Assembly (NCBI RefSeq): GCF_026343115.1
Contig: NZ_JAPEMC010000001.1
Span: forward strand, 6,055,001 to 6,119,000
Direction of reading: 5' to 3'
DNA: 64,000 nt
Source: Streptomyces sp. NBC_00102
Lineage (GTDB): Bacteria; Actinomycetota; Actinomycetes; Streptomycetales; Streptomycetaceae
Part shown: positions 1 to 8,859 of the stretch, piece after piece
Layout of the letters: each line of letters starts with the position of its first letter
How positions within the stretch are numbered: the stretch's first letter is position 1
The notes under the pieces: generated by a model
What the model was told of the DNA's origin: nothing
What the model saw: only the letters and a program-made list of their open reading frames with translations
Databases searched by the model: none
Program-made: the position numbers and the translations under genes

Positions 1-9
1 TCTTCTTGC

Positions 10-35
10 GGGACCCGGACCGCGGAGCGGGTCCC
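10..35. terminator. GC hairpin at left edge
   Basis: An 8-bp perfect stem (10-17 pairing with 28-35) with a 10-nt loop. It probably ends transcription of a gene outside the window. There is no U-tract, which is normal in Streptomyces. The rest of 36-425 holds no convincing gene, only the promoter-like region described separately. Confidence 0.4.
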
Positions 36-189
36 TGGTCCTGGGGAACGGAGTCGTGGCTCATCCTGCTCGAGTTCCTTGATCTCGTGGCCGCCGAGGA
101 CCGGGGTGGGAGCGGGGACTCGGGTTCGGCCGGTCCGCGTGGGTGCACCGTGGAGAGGAGGCGCGCACTGAAGAGAGAGCGTGCACTAT

Positions 190-250
190 AGACATATTTT
201 CGAATGTGAGGGAAGTCTTCGCATGATCTTCGAATGTGGTTGCAGATCGT
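190..250 (+). promoter_or_regulatory. A/T-rich leader with a direct repeat, upstream of the beta-propeller gene
   Basis: The 10-mer ttcgaatgtg occurs at 199-208 and again at 229-238, exactly 30 bp apart (about three helical turns), inside the least GC-rich stretch of the first 400 bases. The following gene starts at 426. Such spacing fits a dimeric regulator site, but I cannot name a regulator and no clear -10/-35 pair is visible. Confidence 0.3.
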
Positions 251-425
251 TACGCGGCCCTTCCGGAGGGGTCTTTCGGGCGGGTCCCGCACGTGGATGG
301 AGGGTGACGTCCGCCCGAACGGTGCAGAAACTATGATGATCGGGTTCGGTCCTCTCCCTGAAGGAGAGCCGCGAGAGCCCCTGCGGACGCGGCCGGGCAA
401 GCACGGGGAAGGATGACTCCACGCC

Positions 426-1586
426 ATGCCGGTCAGATCCGGGCGCGATGCCCAGCGAAAGGTCTCCGCCCGCCAAGTCCGTCCCGAACGCACCGAGGTC
501 ACCCGCGCGGCACGCGAAACGGCGGACGGCCAGTGGCTCGTACGGGGCAAGGACGGCAGGCTCGCCGCCTACGCGCTCGGTGACGGAGAACTGCTCCGCT
601 GGACCGAGACCCGCCCAGCGGGACCGGACTGGACGGGGCCGGAAGTCTTCCCCGCTACGGGCCTGACGGACCTGACGGTGCATCAGGGGCGTGACGGCTT
701 CGTGCGCTTCGTCGCACGCCGCACGACCCGCCGCGCGGAGGGCGACACCGTCGACCTGGTCCACGCCACACAGTTCCAGTCCGGTCGACCGGTCACGGCG
801 TGGCACTCCCTGGGCAACCCCCACCGCGACCGCGAACAGGGGGTACGCGTCGGCGTGCCCACCGTCGGCACCGGAGCCGACGGACTGCTCCACGTCCTCG
901 TCCGTGACGCCGACGGCAGACTCCTGCTGCGCCGCGAACAGGACGGCGGCAAGTGGACCGGATGGACGGCGCTGGGCAAAGGCCTCGGGGACGGCGCCGT
1001 GCTCGCGACGACCGAGGCCGGCCGGATCGAGATCCTCGCCCCCCTGGTGCCCGGAACCGCCGGCGCTCCCGCGGGAGGCTGCCCGGCCAAGCGCTGGAGC
1101 CAGAAGCAGCCGGGCGGTGAGCTCACCGAGGACCACGAGATCCCGTTCGGCCACGTGCCCGGCACCGCCGTTGCCCTGGAGACCACGCCCGACGTCCTCA
1201 CCTACTACTGGGCCGACGTGGGCACCGGAGGCATCTTCGCCCACCGCCCCGGCAGCTGGGTCATTCCGCTCGACAGCTCGCCCGTCACCGGCCGGCCCGC
1301 CGTCCTGCGGGCCCCCCTCGACGGCTACGACTGCACGGTGCTCGCCCACCGGGGCGCCGACGGAGGCATCATGCTCACCGCGTGCGGGACGGAGAACGAG
1401 GGAGCCGGCGTCTGGTGGTCGCCGACGGGCGAGCACTCCGCCGGAGCCCCCGCCCTCGCCCACGACGCGGACGGACGCGTCGTGCTCGCCCTGATCGACC
1501 GCGACGGCGCCCTCCGGATCGCGCGGCAACGCCCCGAACCGGGCCTGGCGATGGAGCCCGCCACTCCCGTACGGCACACCGGCTGA
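426..1586 (+). CDS. Predicted beta-propeller protein of unknown function (386 aa)
   Basis: I do not recognise a named family with certainty. The protein is made of about 45-residue segments with the recurring pattern of a G-rich turn, then D/A-D-GR and an R-E/D strand (for example TGADGLLHVLVRDADGRLLL near residue 155 and W-TGWTALGKGLGDGAVLAT near residue 185). This resembles PLL-lectin or sialidase-like propellers. There is no signal peptide or membrane segment, so a cytoplasmic location is likely. An SD-like ggggaagga lies 12 nt before the ATG. It is convergent with the teichoic-acid-type glycosyltransferase gene, and a second propeller-type protein flanks the other side of that locus, so a carbohydrate-related role is possible but is only inference. 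Confidence 0.65.
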   Translation: MPVRSGRDAQRKVSARQVRPERTEVTRAARETADGQWLVRGKDGRLAAYALGDGELLRWTETRPAGPDWTGPEVFPATGLTDLTVHQGRDGFVRFVARRTTRRAEGDTVDLVHATQFQSGRPVTAWHSLGNPHRDREQGVRVGVPTVGTGADGLLHVLVRDADGRLLLRREQDGGKWTGWTALGKGLGDGAVLATTEAGRIEILAPLVPGTAGAPAGGCPAKRWSQKQPGGELTEDHEIPFGHVPGTAVALETTPDVLTYYWADVGTGGIFAHRPGSWVIPLDSSPVTGRPAVLRAPLDGYDCTVLAHRGADGGIMLTACGTENEGAGVWWSPTGEHSAGAPALAHDADGRVVLALIDRDGALRIARQRPEPGLAMEPATPVRHTG

Positions 1587-1596
1587 GACCCCTGCG

Positions 1597-1635
1597 GGGG
1601 CGGGGAGACTCCGGGAGACCGGTCCACCCCGCCCC
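1597..1635. terminator. Bidirectional terminator hairpin
   Basis: The perfect 9-bp stem ggggcgggg/ccccgcccc (1597-1605 with 1627-1635) lies between the convergent propeller gene and the glycosyltransferase gene. Confidence 0.55.
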
Positions 1636-1665
1636 TCGTCCGGGACACACGGAAAGAACGGCACG

Positions 1666-3669
1666 TCAGGACACGAGCTTCAGGCCGATCGACAGGTAAT
1701 TGCTGTCGGTGTAGTACGGATGGAAGGCGACCGCGCGGCCCCCGGACGTGGTGACGGTCCGCTTCGGGTAGACGTTGACCGGCTTGCGCTTGAGGATCTC
1801 GTCACCGAACCGCCCCAGCCGCAGCCGGTAGGACTCGCCCGAGACCGTCAGGTTCCCCGGAATGCTCAGCGACAGGTCCCAGATGGTGTCGAGGTCGATC
1901 ATCCGGTCGCCGTACTGCTGGAGGTCGACGGTGAAGCTCGCCGACCCGTCCGAGAACGCGCAGGGGATCAGGACCTGCGCATCCGCGTTCTTGCGGCTCT
2001 GCGCGATCACCTGGGCCCCTCCGCCCGCGAGATCCACCTGCGGTCCACCCGGAAGCGCGGCCACGCCCAGCGCGTAGAGCCGCACCGTGAGGTGGGGCCC
2101 CGCCGTCTCGACGGACAGCACCTCCGCGTGGGCGGCGAACTCGCGCGAGACGATCTGGAGGCAGCTGTCATCCGAGCGCGTCACCGTACGGAACCGCACC
2201 GGGCCCGTGTGGGCCGGCGACGAGATCAGCGAGTTCGTGGACTGCTGGAGCTCACGGACCTTCACCCGGCGCATCACGCCGTCGTCCTCCCGGCGCAGCA
2301 GCACGTTCCAGGTGCCGGGCGCCAGCCGGAGCCGGGCCGGGACGACGGCGTAGAGACGCCCGTCCACCCCGCGCTCCGCCTGCGCCGCCAGCAGCGCCTG
2401 ACGGCCGTCGGCCTCGTTGACGCAGAGCACGGTGAAGTGGCCGCCGGGGGCGCTCGCCGGGTCGACGGCGAACTCCAGGTCGCCCGCCGGAGTGGACCGG
2501 CAGAGCGCCTCCGGCCGGAAGTCCCGGGCCGTCAGCAGACCGGCCAGGAGGTTCTCGTAGGTCTTCGCCTGTTCCTCGGGGCTGTAGCGGGCGGACGCCT
2601 CCAGCGCGTTCACGCCGAGCCGCGCGCGCAGTTCGGCGTCGCTCATCAGCAGGTCCAGGTTCTTGGCGAACGCGTCCGCGTCACCGACCGGGGACAGCTT
2701 TCCGTCCACACCGTCCGTGATGATCTCGGAGGGACCGTGCGGACCCGCCGTGCTGAGCACCGGCACCCCGCAGGTCATCGCCTCGACGATGGTGAGCCCG
2801 AAGGTCTCGTCGGTCGAGGCCGAGGTGTGCAGCGCCGCCTTGGCGAGTTCCTCCCGCAGATGCTTGGTGTGCCCCATGAGGAGGATGCGGTCGTTCGCGC
2901 CGAGGTCGTCGATCTGCTTGCGCAGCGCCGGCTTCTCCGCGCCGCTGCCGAAGATGCGCAGGGTCCAGTCGGGGTGGATCCGGCCGAGCTGGGCAAAGGC
3001 GGTGATCAGCAGGTCGAAGCGCTTCCAGTCCACCATCCGGCCGGAGGAGGTCACGATGCGCGAACTGCGCACGTCGGACCGGAGGGCGGTACCGGTGGTG
3101 GCGTTGGGGATGGCATGGAAGACGGTGCCCACCGCTCCGTACGCGTCCTGGTGCGTCTGGGCGTCCCGGGAGGTCACCGTGACGAACGCGTCCAGCTTCG
3201 GGATGGCCGCGTCCAGCACCTTCCGCGAGCCGGCGGACTGGTGGTGGTAGTGCGTGTGCGCCTGGCCCAGCGTGATGTACGCCCCCGTCCCGTAGACCGC
3301 GAGCAGCGTCACGGTGTTCGGGGCGGTCGCGATGACGACGTCCGCGTCGCAGCCGGCGAGATAGGCGGCGACACGCTCGTCCACCAGGCGGCTGTAGCGG
3401 TTGCGGTCGTCCGGCTTGTACCCCGCGCAGTGGGGGGACGGGATCAGGTGCAGCGGTTCGTCGAGGTCGGCCGAGCCGTTGCGGGTGTCCATCAGGCTAC
3501 GCAGGGACACCCCCGGCGCGTAGCGCAGGGGAGGCACGTCGTGGTACTGGAACAGGCTCACCAGCTCGACGTCGTGCTGCCGGGCGGCGAGGGAGTTGGC
3601 GAGCGTCTGGGTGGCGACGGACGTGCCGGCCTGCCCGTAGGCGCTGAACATCAGGAACGCGATCTTCAC
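1666..3669 (-). CDS. GT4-family glycosyltransferase with C-terminal beta-rich extension (667 aa)
   Basis: A GT-B glycosyltransferase. The N-terminal domain begins KIAFLMFSAYGQAGTSVATQTLA, and the nucleotide-sugar domain carries SSGRMVDWKRFDLLI (about residue 210), the FGSG turn, and the GT4 E-x7-E region DETFGLTIVEAMTCGVPV (about 290). Family members of this size end near residue 390. The extra 280 or so residues are strand-rich with no recognised domain and may bind the polymer. GTG start, with aggagga 5 nt upstream. It is the last gene of a minus-strand run after the TagF-like polymerase and the CDP-alditol synthase, so it probably glycosylates or extends a poly(alditol phosphate) wall polymer. 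The acceptor is inferred from context. Confidence 0.8.
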   Translation of the reverse strand: MKIAFLMFSAYGQAGTSVATQTLANSLAARQHDVELVSLFQYHDVPPLRYAPGVSLRSLMDTRNGSADLDEPLHLIPSPHCAGYKPDDRNRYSRLVDERVAAYLAGCDADVVIATAPNTVTLLAVYGTGAYITLGQAHTHYHHQSAGSRKVLDAAIPKLDAFVTVTSRDAQTHQDAYGAVGTVFHAIPNATTGTALRSDVRSSRIVTSSGRMVDWKRFDLLITAFAQLGRIHPDWTLRIFGSGAEKPALRKQIDDLGANDRILLMGHTKHLREELAKAALHTSASTDETFGLTIVEAMTCGVPVLSTAGPHGPSEIITDGVDGKLSPVGDADAFAKNLDLLMSDAELRARLGVNALEASARYSPEEQAKTYENLLAGLLTARDFRPEALCRSTPAGDLEFAVDPASAPGGHFTVLCVNEADGRQALLAAQAERGVDGRLYAVVPARLRLAPGTWNVLLRREDDGVMRRVKVRELQQSTNSLISSPAHTGPVRFRTVTRSDDSCLQIVSREFAAHAEVLSVETAGPHLTVRLYALGVAALPGGPQVDLAGGGAQVIAQSRKNADAQVLIPCAFSDGSASFTVDLQQYGDRMIDLDTIWDLSLSIPGNLTVSGESYRLRLGRFGDEILKRKPVNVYPKRTVTTSGGRAVAFHPYYTDSNYLSIGLKLVS

Positions 3670-3771
3670 GAAGTCCTCCTGGGGCGCGGCCCGTCCGGCC
3701 GCGGCTCCCGATTTGCGCCCCGGTGCCCCACCGGGACTGCTGTGGGCTGGTTCTGGCTCGGTGCGCCGCGC

Positions 3772-5247
3772 TCAGCGCGCGGTCCGGTCGTTCGCGGACG
3801 CGTCGAGGATCCGCGACAGCGCCGCGTCGAACGCCGAACCCCGCGGGGCCGGGGAGCCCGTCCGTACGTCGATCACCCGCCCGGACATGCAGGACAGCAG
3901 CACGTCCAGCGCGCTGCGCGCCGCCTCCCGGGAGGACGGCGCGGAGTCGTCGGGCCGTCCGGTGCCGGCCGGGAGGCCGCCCGAACCTCTCTCGGGATTC
4001 ATGCAGTTGACCCGCACTCCGTCCTCGGACCACTCCTCGGACAGCGCCTGGGTGAGGTTGACCATGGCGGCGTTGGCGGAGGAGTGCACGCTGTATCCGG
4101 CCCGCCCGTGGGTGTAGCTGCTTCCGGTGAAGAGGAGCAACTGCCCCTTCGTGCGGGCCAGGTAGGGGTACGCGGCGCGGGCGGTGACCACCGGCGCGAG
4201 GTAGTGCGTACGCAGCGCCTCCTGGATGGCCGCGGGGCCCGTCTCCGCGAGGCGGCCGACCGGGAGGCGGCTCGCGGCGTTCACCACGAAGTCGATCCGG
4301 CCGGACTCGGCGTGCGCGGTGGCGAGTTCCCTCTCGGCGTCCTCCGCGCCGAAGGGGTGGCCACAGGCGTGCACATGGGCTCCGTACCCCTCGGCCAGAC
4401 GTGCCACGTCGGCACCGAGCCCCTCCGCGCCGCCGAAGACGACGAGGGTCCGCCCGGTCAGGGCCTTCCGGCGGGAGGCGTCCGTACCGCCCTCCGGGGC
4501 CGTGGTGGAAGCCAGCTGGAAGAGCTTGTCGGCGACGAACACGTCGACGGGCTGGGTGACCTTCATGTTGTGCTCGTCGCCCATGATCACGTGCACGGGC
4601 ACGTCGGGCAGGTACCGGACGACGACCGAGCAGTCGTCCGTGGCCCGGAAGAGCGGGTCGGCCGCGGCGAGCCGGTAGGCATCGCGGATGGTGGAGAGCC
4701 GGAAGCCCTGCGGGGTCTGGCCGCGGCGCAGCCGGTCGCGCTCCGGCACCTCGGTGATGAACTCGCCGTCCTCGCCGTGCGTGCGGGTGACGATCACGGT
4801 GTCGGAGGACGGGATCGCCACGTCGACCGCGGTGTGGCGCTCCAGCGCGGCCACGCACTCCCTCACCACGCGCCCCGAGAGCAGCGGACGCACCGCGTCG
4901 TGGAACAGCAGGTCGCAGTCCTCGCCGTCGCCGAGTCCGGCGGCCACCGCCTCGATCGCCACGGCGGTCGTCCCGTTGCGGGTCGTGCCCCCGGCGAGGA
5001 CCCGGGAGACCTTGGTCAGCTCCGCACGGGCGATGATCCTCCGGGCCTCGGCGAGGTGGTCCCGGGGCATCAGCACGACGACCTCGTCGACCTCGTCCAC
5101 GTCCTCGAAGACATGCAGGGTGTGTTCGAGGATCGACCTGCCCGCGATCTTGAGCAACTGCTTGGGGACGGCGAGTCCTACGCGCTGCCCGGTGCCGCCG
5201 GCGAGGACGACGGCGACGGTACGACGACGGGTGGCGCTGCTGCTCAA
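3772..5247 (-). CDS. Bifunctional cytidylyltransferase / short-chain reductase (CDP-ribitol synthase type, 491 aa)
   Basis: The N-terminal domain (about residues 10-235) is an IspD/TarI-type cytidylyltransferase: VVLAGGTGQRVGLAVPKQLL, then LAGGTTRNGTTAV and the FHDAVRPLL loop. The C-terminal domain (about 255-480) is a short-chain dehydrogenase: LVVFGGAEGLGADVARL for the nucleotide fold, VNAASRLP, and the Y-S-V-H-S-S-A-N-A-A segment standing where the YxxxK motif is expected. This fusion matches the Acs1/Bcs1 type that reduces ribulose 5-phosphate and makes CDP-ribitol. The start is probably TTG at 5247 with gggag about 12 nt upstream, since the fold begins only 10 residues later. The classical YxxxK lysine is not evident, so the reductase half should be tested. 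It sits between the polymerase and GT4 genes. Confidence 0.8.
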   Translation of the reverse strand: MSSSATRRRTVAVVLAGGTGQRVGLAVPKQLLKIAGRSILEHTLHVFEDVDEVDEVVVLMPRDHLAEARRIIARAELTKVSRVLAGGTTRNGTTAVAIEAVAAGLGDGEDCDLLFHDAVRPLLSGRVVRECVAALERHTAVDVAIPSSDTVIVTRTHGEDGEFITEVPERDRLRRGQTPQGFRLSTIRDAYRLAAADPLFRATDDCSVVVRYLPDVPVHVIMGDEHNMKVTQPVDVFVADKLFQLASTTAPEGGTDASRRKALTGRTLVVFGGAEGLGADVARLAEGYGAHVHACGHPFGAEDAERELATAHAESGRIDFVVNAASRLPVGRLAETGPAAIQEALRTHYLAPVVTARAAYPYLARTKGQLLLFTGSSYTHGRAGYSVHSSANAAMVNLTQALSEEWSEDGVRVNCMNPERGSGGLPAGTGRPDDSAPSSREAARSALDVLLSCMSGRVIDVRTGSPAPRGSAFDAALSRILDASANDRTAR

Positions 5248-5313
5248 GGTCTCGTTGCTCCCTGTAGGAGGTGGGTCGGCGCGTGCCGCGGATCACGGCG
5301 GGCGCCGGTCGCG

Positions 5314-7353
5314 TCAGGCGGGCTGGTGCGGCTGCCGGTCCGTCTCGGGCGCGTCGGGAGGCGTGATCGCCTCCGGCGGAGGCGGGTACTCGATGGGGAA
5401 GTCGCGCAGGCCCCGCAGATAGAGGTCGGTGGCCGCGCGGGCGAAGCGGTACGAGGACGGCGGGTTGTCCGGACCGAGCAGGTAGTCCTTGAGCTGCTCG
5501 CGGTAGGGCGCCATGACGTCCTGGTCCCGGGAGAACATCGCGGTGAGCGCCGTCTCCAGTCCGTTGCACTCCGCGTCGATCAGGTACGAGGCGTAGGCCG
5601 TGCGCTGTTCGTTGCGGAACTCGTCGTCCGGCAGCCCGTCCAGGTTGAAGATCGCGTACGGCTTGCGGGTGGCCACGAAGTCGGAGACCACACTCGACAT
5701 GTCACCGATCAGCATGTCCGAGTGGTTGAAGCAGTCGTACAGCGTCGGCACCCGGTCGGTGACCACCTGGTGGGCGTCGACGGGCAGCGAGTCCCAGTGC
5801 AGTGCGCCGGCCTGCTCGCGGAGCTTGCGGATCCGGATGGTCCGGTCCTCCTCGGTGAGGTCCGGGTACCTCGACCGGACACCGCGTTCCTGGAGGGCCG
5901 CCAGTTTCTTGTCGATCCGCGCCAGTTGCCGGGCGGCCGCCTTCGAGTCGAGGACCTTGCGGCCGAAGCGCCTGGCGTTGTCCTCGTGCAGGAGCGCGAT
6001 GATGCGCCGGTGGGCGGCCGCGGCGGCGGGTGAGCGGGTGCCCGTCAGCGGGTGGGGCTTGTAGATGATCCGCAGTTTGCGCTCGTCGGCGAGGAGCATG
6101 CGGATGAGGCGTTCGCCCGAGGGTATGACGGAGGTGTAGCAGGCGTCGTCGGTCCAGCCCTCCCACGTGGGGGCGTAGATCACGGTGGGCACGTCCTGGC
6201 TGACCGATCCGGACCAGCGCTCCAGGGGCATCAGCTGGGGGCGGCCGACCTCGACTATCTGGTGGGCCGTGACGGCGTGCTTGATGCGCTCGTAGCGGTC
6301 GCGCCCGGCCCGCCCGGCCACCCAGATCTCGTCGAAGACCTTGCTGACCCGGTTGCTGCTGGCGAGCTTGTCACTGTCGCCGTGTCCGATGAAGACGTGC
6401 TTCACCTCGTGGCGCTGGAGCATGTGGACGTTCTTTCCGGCGTTGCCGGGGTAGAGCGTGACCCGGAGTTCGGGCATCTCGACCCGTGCCAGGTACTCGG
6501 CCTTCGGCACGCAGACGACCGGTACGGACGTGGCGTCCAGGAAGCGCAGGGTGGCCCGTTCCCGGAGCACGATGATGGGCCGCAGCTCCAGTGACTCCAA
6601 CGCCTCCAGCCACATGTTCACCTGGTACATGAAGTCCCGGGAGACGGCGGCGAAGGTGAAGTACAGGGCGACCTGGGGCCGGTACTGCGCGAGCTGCCAG
6701 TTCAGTTCGCCGATGGCGTCGTCCGGGGTCGGCAGGATGAGCGCGTTGCGCGCGCCGGGCATCAGGATCAGTACGGCGAGCGAGGCGAACCACACCGTGG
6801 CGATGGCCCCGAAGGTCACGAACTCCCAGCGGCCGGTGCCCACCGTGGCGATCGCACCGCCGACGAGCGGTATGTCCAGGTGGAGGGTCTTGCGGACGTA
6901 CTTGTCCATCAGGAACGGGTGCGGCAGCCGCCGGACGCCCAGCGCGTCCATGTCCAGTCCCCGGGTGGTGAAGGGGAGCGCGGCGCGTTCGGACTTCACC
7001 CGCTTGAGCAGCGCGCCGTAGACCAGCTGCAGGAAGAAGAGGAGGAGCAGCCCGACCGAGGTCATCTGGATGACGAACGAGTCGAGATCGCCGATCGAGC
7101 CGCACAGGCCCAGCAGCAGGAACTGCCGGATCAGGAAACGGATGGTGAGGCCGAAGCGCGAGTCCCGGAGCCGGTCGAGCGTCGAGGAGTCGGAGGAGTG
7201 AAGCGCGAGGTCCGCCGCGTAACTGGCCGCCGCCGCTCCGGCGAAAACCGGCAGGGAGGCCATGACGACCGCCACCAGCATGGCCAGGAAGCTGAGAACC
7301 AGGACCGCAGTGATGAGAAAGCCCAGCGCGGCCTGACGTTGTGCCTTGCCCAT
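5314..7353 (-). CDS. CDP-glycerol/ribitol glycerophosphotransferase, TagF-like (679 aa)
   Basis: A teichoic-acid-polymerase-type enzyme (Glyphos_transf family) that would add alditol phosphates from CDP-alditols to a growing wall polymer at the membrane. Hydrophobic segments lie at about residues 9-45, 75-110 and 180-205. The catalytic part (about 290-640) has HEVKHVFIGHGDSDK, VIYAPTWEGW, the KPHP loop (IYKPHPLTG) and SDMLIGDMSSVVSDF, all hallmarks of the family. The ATG is preceded by ggaggg about 12 nt upstream. It is first of three co-directional genes; the other two make a CDP-alditol and a glycosyltransferase. The gaps of about 65 and 100 nt are compatible with an operon. Confidence 0.88.
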   Translation of the reverse strand: MGKAQRQAALGFLITAVLVLSFLAMLVAVVMASLPVFAGAAAASYAADLALHSSDSSTLDRLRDSRFGLTIRFLIRQFLLLGLCGSIGDLDSFVIQMTSVGLLLLFFLQLVYGALLKRVKSERAALPFTTRGLDMDALGVRRLPHPFLMDKYVRKTLHLDIPLVGGAIATVGTGRWEFVTFGAIATVWFASLAVLILMPGARNALILPTPDDAIGELNWQLAQYRPQVALYFTFAAVSRDFMYQVNMWLEALESLELRPIIVLRERATLRFLDATSVPVVCVPKAEYLARVEMPELRVTLYPGNAGKNVHMLQRHEVKHVFIGHGDSDKLASSNRVSKVFDEIWVAGRAGRDRYERIKHAVTAHQIVEVGRPQLMPLERWSGSVSQDVPTVIYAPTWEGWTDDACYTSVIPSGERLIRMLLADERKLRIIYKPHPLTGTRSPAAAAAHRRIIALLHEDNARRFGRKVLDSKAAARQLARIDKKLAALQERGVRSRYPDLTEEDRTIRIRKLREQAGALHWDSLPVDAHQVVTDRVPTLYDCFNHSDMLIGDMSSVVSDFVATRKPYAIFNLDGLPDDEFRNEQRTAYASYLIDAECNGLETALTAMFSRDQDVMAPYREQLKDYLLGPDNPPSSYRFARAATDLYLRGLRDFPIEYPPPPEAITPPDAPETDRQPHQPA

Positions 7354-7499
7354 CTGCGGCAGGGCCCTCCTTCATGATCTGTGCGTGGCGCGCGGCGCGG
7401 GGCGCGAGACACGCGGCTACGGCGCCGATGCGGACAGGAGGTCGCACGTCACACGGGAATCGGGCCGCGGAAGAGCGGACACGCGAACGACATGTGAGG

Positions 7500-7610
7500 A
7501 GACTGCGAAACATCCAACCGAACTTTAAACACTCATGAACCTTTTAGTGAACGTTCAACAGGGAAAAAGGATCAGATCGTAGTAGTTAGATGCCGAACAG
7601 TTATCAACCG
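7500..7610 (-). promoter_or_regulatory. A/T-rich promoter region of the teichoic-acid-type operon, with GTTCA repeats
   Basis: This 110-bp block is unusually A/T-rich for the window. Read on the minus strand it contains GTTCA-type elements at 7548-7552 and 7536-7540 (12 bp apart), and the perfect 10-bp palindrome tgaacgttca at 7548-7557. It lies 150-250 bp upstream of the polymerase start. GTTCA direct repeats recall PHO boxes, which would make sense for a phosphate-rich polymer, but the spacing is 12 and not 11 bp, so this is only suggestive. Confidence 0.4.
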
Positions 7611-7643
7611 CTGTGCGCTCCGTGGCCTTCGGTGCCTACTTCG

Positions 7644-8711
7644 TCACGCTCGGCCACCGCGGGACGTGTCCGCCCGCCACGCGGGACACGCGAAGACCGC
7701 GATGTCGCGGCGTTCCGCCGTCTTGACCGAGAAGGCGACACAGAGCTCCGGCCGGGCCCCGGGGCGCACGGCGATTCCCTCCGGCTCGCGGAAATCCAGG
7801 CCGGGAGCGACCGTCACCTTCCGGCGCCCCACGGTCCGGCCCGTCCGCACGTCGAGCGCGGACACATGGGTGTCGCCGCCGCCGGACGGCGGATTGCCGC
7901 CCTTCTCGTCCGTGTAGTGCTTTCCGGTCAGCTGATAGACGAGACGCCCCCGCAGCGCGCACCCCTGGAAGGTCTCCCCCTCGCGCAGCGCGGTGTCCTC
8001 CAGGCTCCACAGGGGCTCCGTACGCCCAGCGGCGAAGTCGTCCATGTCGTGGACCGAGTACCTGTGCGTCCGGCCCGTCCAGCGGCTCACCAGGACACGG
8101 CGGTGCGCGAGATCGAGGGTGGGATGGACCTTGCGGTCACCGGGATACGGGCGGAGGTGACGCACCTCGGCGGAGGAACTGTCCACCACGGCGCCGTCCC
8201 GGAACCGGACGCGCGCCACGGCACGGCCGTAGCCCGTGTCCGGATCGGCGTCCGACTCCACCCAGAGGAAGACCTCCCCGCCCGCGGGCTCGGTGCCGAA
8301 CGACATGCCGTGCCCGAAACCCCGCAGATGCATGCTTCCCGTCAGCGCGCCGGAGGCGGAGAGGCGGGAGACGCACAGGTCACCGGCGAGCCGCCGTTCC
8401 CGGCCGCCCGGAGCGCGGTCCTCGTCCCCGAGCCGTACCGAGGCGGGCACGACCTGGAGGGCGTACAGCGTTCCGCCGCCGTCCGGATAGGAGAGGGACT
8501 GCGGGCCGGACACGTGCCGCAGAGGGGTGAGCGGCAGGTCCCCGGCCGCGGCGGACACGTCGAACTCGCCGACCGCGCCCGCCGGCGGGCGGTCGTCCGC
8601 ACCCGGCCCGGAGCCACGGCCGAGCAGCGCGCCGCCGGCCGCGGCCAGCAGGGTTCCGCCGCCCGCCACCAGCAGGGCCCGGCGCCCTGGGCGATGAGGT
8701 CCGTCCGTCAT
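7644..8711 (-). CDS. Secreted TagC-like beta-propeller protein with Tat-type signal (355 aa)
   Basis: The start at 8711 gives MTDGPHRPGRRALLVAGGG, an RR-containing signal followed by an Ala/Gly-rich hydrophobic stretch typical of Tat export. Upstream in-frame codons look non-coding. The mature part carries repeated strands with SYPDGGGTLYALQ, GHGMSFGTEPAGGEVFLWVE and FREPEGIAVRP, like the TagC/phage receptor-binding propeller group that Streptomyces genomes often call 'teichoic acid biosynthesis protein C'. It lies upstream of the polymerase gene on the same strand but is separated by the A/T-rich promoter block, so it is probably transcribed separately. A role in polymer binding or trimming is inferred. 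Confidence 0.7.
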   Translation of the reverse strand: MTDGPHRPGRRALLVAGGGTLLAAAGGALLGRGSGPGADDRPPAGAVGEFDVSAAAGDLPLTPLRHVSGPQSLSYPDGGGTLYALQVVPASVRLGDEDRAPGGRERRLAGDLCVSRLSASGALTGSMHLRGFGHGMSFGTEPAGGEVFLWVESDADPDTGYGRAVARVRFRDGAVVDSSSAEVRHLRPYPGDRKVHPTLDLAHRRVLVSRWTGRTHRYSVHDMDDFAAGRTEPLWSLEDTALREGETFQGCALRGRLVYQLTGKHYTDEKGGNPPSGGGDTHVSALDVRTGRTVGRRKVTVAPGLDFREPEGIAVRPGARPELCVAFSVKTAERRDIAVFACPAWRADTSRGGRA

Positions 8712-8802
8712 GCTCCGTGCGACCGCCGTCCGCTGCGAGGGGAAAAGGACCATCCTGCCACCCCGGCCCACCCGGCTCGGCCCGCACGGGGACGGGCCGT
8801 AC

Positions 8803-8845
8803 GGGGACGGGCCGTACGGAGCACCACTCCGTACGGCCCGTCCCT
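8803..8845 (-). terminator. Strong hairpin after the fatty-acid oxidation operon
   Basis: Arms 8803-8821 and 8827-8845 pair over 18 of 19 positions with a 5-nt loop, 15 bp beyond the stop of the hydroxyacyl-CoA dehydrogenase. A second copy of the left-arm core (gacgggccgtacgg) precedes it at about 8791, so alternative pairings exist. Confidence 0.75.
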
Positions 8846-8859
8846 GTCACGACCGGGTG

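Noticed and set aside
186..1664. 492-codon minus-strand frame over the propeller gene
   Set aside because: Composition is low-complexity Gly/Ala/Arg; the plus-strand frame has an SD, an ATG and regular strand repeats.
1720..6033. 1437-codon plus-strand open frame
   Set aside because: It lies antisense to the GT4, cytidylyltransferase/SDR and TagF-like genes, all of which have clear family motifs. It is Arg/Gly/Val/His-rich, typical of an antisense frame in high-GC DNA.
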